Assembly: GCA_964632485.1 (NCBI GenBank) | Contig: CAZWDO010000002.1 | Span: 61,399-80,230, forward strand | Source: CAZWDO01 sp964632485 [NCBI: uncultured bacterium] | Lineage (GTDB): Bacteria > JAGOEH01 | Reading direction: 5' to 3' | DNA length: 18,832 bases | Part shown: piece after piece, positions 15,932 through 18,832 of the stretch | How the letters are laid out: every line of letters starts with the position of its first letter | Numbering within the stretch: the stretch's first letter is position 1 | The notes under the pieces: model-generated | Told to the model about the DNA's origin: nothing | The model's database searches: none | Seen by the model: the letters and a program-made list of their open reading frames with translations, nothing else | Position numbers and translations under genes: made by a program

Positions 15932-16812
15932 GGCATCTCTGTTTTTCTTTTTTGATCATAATAGTAGTAGATTAGAAGCATGACGGCAATAATAATTAAG
16001 AGCATCAGCGAAAGAGCGGAAGCCAGAGGCCAGTTACGCGGGATGTTTTTTATTTTGTAAGTGATAATCTGGCCAATATAGAGGGAGTTTTGATTCCCTA
16101 CGATTTGGGGAACGATATAGGCCCCCAGCGAAGGAATGAATACCAGTATCGCGCCGGCTATGATGCCGGGCCGAGAAAGGGGGAGCGTAATTTTGTAAAA
16201 AGCTTCCCAACTGTTGGCGCCCAGATCTTTGGCCGCTTCCAGCAAATTGAAATCGATTTTTTCAAGCACGGCATAAAGCGGCAGAATCATGTAGGGCAGA
16301 TAGACATAAACCATTACTAAAATAACGGCCAGCTCAGTCCTTAAGAGACGGAGCGGTTCGGCAATCAAACCGGTTTGCTGCAGAACGATATTTAAAATCC
16401 CCTCGGGCGCCAAAAAAATCCTCCAGGAAAAGATGCGAATGATAAAATTGGTCCAAAAAGGAATAATAATCAGCACTAATAGAGTATTTTTTAATTTTTC
16501 AGAACTTCGGGCAATTAAATATGCGACAGGGTAGCCGGCCAGCAGACTAATCAGGGTTGTCACTAACGCCAGCCGCATTGAAATCATAAATGATCGAAAA
16601 TAATTCCAATTGAATATGCCCCGATAGGATTCGAGGCTGAAGCTGAAAATCACGTCATAGACCGATGGGCGTAAAATGCTGTAGAATAGAATAATTGCAT
16701 AGGGGATAAAAAAGAAGATCAACAGCCAGATTAAACCGGGAAGGCTTAGTATCCAGCTAATATTATCTTTTTTATGCTGGATTTTTTTTTCTAAACTTAT
16801 AGGTTGGTTCAT
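15928..16812 (-). CDS. potB: Spermidine/putrescine ABC transporter permease PotB
   Basis: Second permease subunit of the polyamine importer. I choose the ATG at 16812 (MNQPISLEKK, 294 residues), which matches the usual PotB length and gives a short basic N-terminus before the first membrane segment (about 18-46). An ATG at 16839 would add nine residues. The longest open frame reaches to 17016, but that part runs within potA in a different frame. The EAA loop is E192-A-A194 with G198 (LEAAKDLGANSWEAF). The gene overlaps the potA end by 41 bases and has no strong ribosome site, suggesting translation coupled to potA. Confidence 0.9.
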   Translation of the reverse strand: MNQPISLEKKIQHKKDNISWILSLPGLIWLLIFFFIPYAIILFYSILRPSVYDVIFSFSLESYRGIFNWNYFRSFMISMRLALVTTLISLLAGYPVAYLIARSSEKLKNTLLVLIIIPFWTNFIIRIFSWRIFLAPEGILNIVLQQTGLIAEPLRLLRTELAVILVMVYVYLPYMILPLYAVLEKIDFNLLEAAKDLGANSWEAFYKITLPLSRPGIIAGAILVFIPSLGAYIVPQIVGNQNSLYIGQIITYKIKNIPRNWPLASALSLMLLIIIAVMLLIYYYYDQKRKTEMP

Positions 16813-17929
16813 GGTAAACTGTTTGTCCAGGAATTTCATTGATGACATACGAGTCCGTATCATGCCAGAATAAATAAACGTGCTCTTCCCAATCAAGCGC
16901 TTTATCGTCGAAATAGACCCGTTTGTGCTGGGCGAAGACTCTGAATTCAATCGAGCCGACCTTGACGATATATTGGGTATGAGTGCCGAGATAGAGGATA
17001 TCCTCGATATAGCCATCGATAATGTTAAAATCGGATTGGGAACGGGGTTTTGTCCGGGAAATCGCCATTTTTTCCGGCCGCAATGAAATGGTAATTTGCT
17101 GTCCGGCTACCAGTGGAATATGAGAGGCCGTATCGATTTCAAACTCCTGGTCATCCAACACGCAGCGCATCGTTACATAGTCGTCTTCGACGGAAACAAC
17201 TTCCCCGCTGAGCAGATTGGTGTCTCCAATAAAATAAGCGGAAAAAACTGTTGTTGGCCGCTCGTAGATATCGTCCGGTGTTCCGACCTGGATGATTTTC
17301 GCGCTGTTCATAATAGCGATGCGATCGGAAATACTCATGGCTTCGCCTTGGTCGTGAGTGACGTAGATAAAGGTAATTCCTACCTCATCATGAATATTCA
17401 TCAGCTCGATTAACATGCGTTGGCGGAGTTTGAGGTCCAATGCGGCTAAGGGTTCATCCAGCAGAAGCACCTGGGGTTTGTTGATCAGCGCCCGCGCTAT
17501 AGCAACCCGTTGTTTTTGCCCTCCGCTGATTTGGTGGGGGTATTTCCGGGCATGTTCGTTCATTTGCACCAGGTCCAGCATCTGCATCACTTCTCGTTGG
17601 ATATCTTTTTGGGGCGTTTTTTTTATTTTCAACCCAAAAGCCACATTGTCGAAAACCGTCATGTGGGGAAATAATGAATAGTTTTGAAAAATTGTGTTGA
17701 CCTGTCGCTTATTGGGGGCGATGTTTGTAATATCGTGATCGTCAACGTAAATATGCCCCTGGGTGGGTGTTTCAAAACCTGCTATCATACGAAGAATTGT
17801 GGTTTTTCCGCAACCGCTGGGTCCCAGGAATGAAAATAATTCACCCTCTTTGATTTCTAAATTAACCTGGTTGACAGCCATGAATTCATCAAAGATTTTC
17901 GTTAAACCCTCAAGACGGATGGTTCCCAT
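16772..17929 (-). CDS. potA: Spermidine/putrescine ABC transporter ATP-binding protein
   Basis: ATPase that powers the PotBCD importer. Walker A is GPSGCGKT (36-43); the Q-loop follows in FQNYSLFPHM; the signature is ISGGQKQR (134-141); Walker B is VLLLDEP with D158/E159; the switch is H192 (THDQ). The C-terminal third (about 230-385) has the TOBE-type regulatory region, including LRPEKMAIS. With the ATG at 17929 the protein has 385 residues; a GTG immediately upstream (17932) is possible but sits only two or so bases from AAAGGA. First gene of the operon potA-potB-potC-potD, perhaps with proS downstream. Confidence 0.95.
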   Translation of the reverse strand: MGTIRLEGLTKIFDEFMAVNQVNLEIKEGELFSFLGPSGCGKTTILRMIAGFETPTQGHIYVDDHDITNIAPNKRQVNTIFQNYSLFPHMTVFDNVAFGLKIKKTPQKDIQREVMQMLDLVQMNEHARKYPHQISGGQKQRVAIARALINKPQVLLLDEPLAALDLKLRQRMLIELMNIHDEVGITFIYVTHDQGEAMSISDRIAIMNSAKIIQVGTPDDIYERPTTVFSAYFIGDTNLLSGEVVSVEDDYVTMRCVLDDQEFEIDTASHIPLVAGQQITISLRPEKMAISRTKPRSQSDFNIIDGYIEDILYLGTHTQYIVKVGSIEFRVFAQHKRVYFDDKALDWEEHVYLFWHDTDSYVINEIPGQTVYHEPTYKFRKKNPA

Positions 17930-17963
17930 CACATTCCTTTCTTAGAATTATACGTTGGCTACT

Positions 17964-17992
17964 AAATTAATCGTTTTTAAGAAAAAATACAA
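17964..17992 (-). promoter_or_regulatory. Putative promoter of the potABCD(-proS) operon
   Basis: Reading the minus strand, TTGTAT (complement of 17987-17992) is followed after exactly 17 bases by TAATTT (complement of 17964-17969). A perfect TATAAT also occurs closer to the gene (complement of 17947-17952), but it lacks a good -35 and would leave a leader of only about 11 bases. Either could be used. Confidence 0.35.
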
Positions 17993-18002
17993 CAGCTATT
18001 TT

Positions 18003-18590
18003 TCAATTTTCATTCTTTTTTTCAACTTTTAACCCTTTCTGATAATATTTCGAGCCATTTTTCGTATCCCCCTGAATATAGTAAATCATCGCTTTATTGA
18101 AATAGTAATCGGCAATCCGTGGATTAAGCTTCAGAGCGCGGTTGATCGATTCCAGGGCATCTTTATACTCATTCCTACGATATTGGACAATCGTGAGATT
18201 ATTGTAAAAATCGGAATTGGAATCATCCATTTCAATCGCTTTTAAATAATTTTGTCGCGCCGCATTCAGGCTGTCCAGGTTTAAATATGTATTGCCCAGA
18301 TTATTATAATAATAGGGATGCAGTGGGTCTAACCGAATCGCTTCCTGGTAGCAGGCTAAGGCTTCTGTAAAGTATCCGAGAGCAGTCAGGCTGATTCCGT
18401 AATTATTATGGATTCCCGGATAAACGCTAAAGAGCTCAATACCTTTTTGATAGTATTCAATTGATTTGAAAAAGTTTTCCTCTTCATAGAAAAAACGCCC
18501 GATATTTTCATATTGACAAGCAATCAGTTGAGAACTGTCCAGTTCGATCATATAGATTTTATTTTCCACCAATGCAGGCGCCAATTTCAT
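18003..18590 (-). CDS. Tetratricopeptide-repeat protein, probably 5'-truncated or interrupted
   Basis: About five TPR units follow one another: 28-58, 59-92, 93-126, 127-160 and 161-190, with the typical YNNLGNTYLNLDSLNAA pattern and 34-residue spacing. TPR arrays mediate protein-protein contact; the partner is unknown. The N-terminal 25 residues (beginning MKLAPALVEN) are neither a TPR nor a signal peptide nor a membrane anchor. The ATG at 18590 has no ribosome site, unlike most other genes here, and the base composition collapses exactly at this point. I infer that the real protein began further upstream (for example as the TPR tail of a larger membrane or envelope protein) and that the present start is an artefact of a junction at about 18590. 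The stop lies 73 bases before potA on the same strand. Confidence 0.7.
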   Translation of the reverse strand: MKLAPALVENKIYMIELDSSQLIACQYENIGRFFYEEENFFKSIEYYQKGIELFSVYPGIHNNYGISLTALGYFTEALACYQEAIRLDPLHPYYYNNLGNTYLNLDSLNAARQNYLKAIEMDDSNSDFYNNLTIVQYRRNEYKDALESINRALKLNPRIADYYFNKAMIYYIQGDTKNGSKYYQKGLKVEKKNEN

Positions 18591-18607
18591 TTTATAATAA
18601 AATTTGA

Positions 18608-18832
18608 ATGAATAATATTATTGTAAATTATTTTAAAGTTACATTATCATACGGTGCTATTAGAGGTATTTTTTATAATCATAATAGAAATGATATTTGT
18701 GCAAATGATAAAATTTTTATGATATTAGCCACATCTTTAATAAACCCTGTATATTTTTATAGCAGTTTAATGCATGATACTAAAAATATTGATTTATTTT
18801 TACAAGGTAAAAATATTGATAAAAAAGATTGG
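18608..18832 (+). CDS. 5' part of an unidentified A+T-rich gene, runs off the window
   Basis: An open frame of 75 codons starts at ATG 18608, immediately after an in-frame TGA (18605-18607), and stays open to the last base. It begins MNNIIVNYFKVTLSYGAIRG and continues through NDKIFMILATSLINPVYFYSSL to NIDLFLQGKN. Only 8 of 75 codons end in G or C, three of which are extra Met and one Trp; arginine uses AGA and leucine TTA. This is unlike every other gene in the window. No ribosome site precedes the ATG. I do not recognise the family. The hydrophobic stretch (about 36-54) could be a membrane segment. In style it resembles small uncharacterised proteins of A+T-rich large DNA viruses or eukaryotes, but that is an impression only. 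Confidence 0.5.
   Translation, partial: MNNIIVNYFKVTLSYGAIRGIFYNHNRNDICANDKIFMILATSLINPVYFYSSLMHDTKNIDLFLQGKNIDKKDW

Noticed and set aside
16813-17016. Upstream extension of potB to 17016
   Set aside because: This part lies within the potA coding region in a different frame, and its predicted residues are serine/isoleucine-rich shadow sequence unlike PotB N-termini.
1-18832. tRNA, rRNA, CRISPR arrays, insertion sequences, inteins, prophage genes
   Set aside because: I looked for cloverleaf signatures, spaced repeats, transposase motifs and long terminal repeats and saw none.

Overview
The window reads as a chromosomal segment of a Gram-negative anaerobic bacterium. The evidence is a BamA/TamA-type outer-membrane protein, a solute-binding lipoprotein with a lipobox, and a beta-lysine 5,6-aminomutase/CoA-transferase operon typical of lysine fermenters. 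The spoIID-like/yicC/gmk/rpoZ/glycosylase/dnaB order and the SpoIID-like protein without a leader suggest the FCB side of the tree (for example Cloacimonadota, Calditrichota or Marinimicrobia), but I cannot place it firmly. Base composition is moderate (about 40-45% G+C where sampled) until about position 18590, where it drops abruptly to 19%.

Layout. (1) 93-1268 (+): a receiver-GGDEF response regulator (diguanylate cyclase). (2) 1269-1500: a 232-base convergent intergenic region with a palindrome and a long stem-loop. (3) 5143 back to 1501 (-): a tight operon kamD-kamE-atoD-atoA. KamDE moves the terminal amino group of beta-lysine, and AtoDA can recharge the acetoacetate made later in lysine fermentation while releasing butyrate; the other lysine-pathway genes are not here. 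(4) 5144-5332: a divergent promoter region. (5) 5333-12280 (+): a long run of closely packed or overlapping genes: SpoIID/LytB-like protein, YicC endoribonuclease, guanylate kinase, RNA polymerase omega, a uracil-DNA-glycosylase-like protein that keeps its Fe-S cysteines but has lost its catalytic motifs, DnaB helicase, and a three-POTRA Omp85 protein with a non-ATG start overlapping dnaB. (6) 17929 back to 12299 (-): potA-potB-potC-potD (polyamine-type ABC importer) followed by proS. (7) 18003-18590 (-): a TPR protein whose start looks unnatural. (8) 18591-18832: a very A+T-rich end carrying the 5' part of an unrelated (+) reading frame that runs off the window.

Most of the window is ordinary housekeeping and amino-acid catabolism. 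The points most worth a second look are the composition break at the right end (contig chimera or foreign insertion), the glycosylase-like protein without catalytic residues, the SpoIID-domain protein without a leader, and the structured convergent spacer near 1.4 kb.
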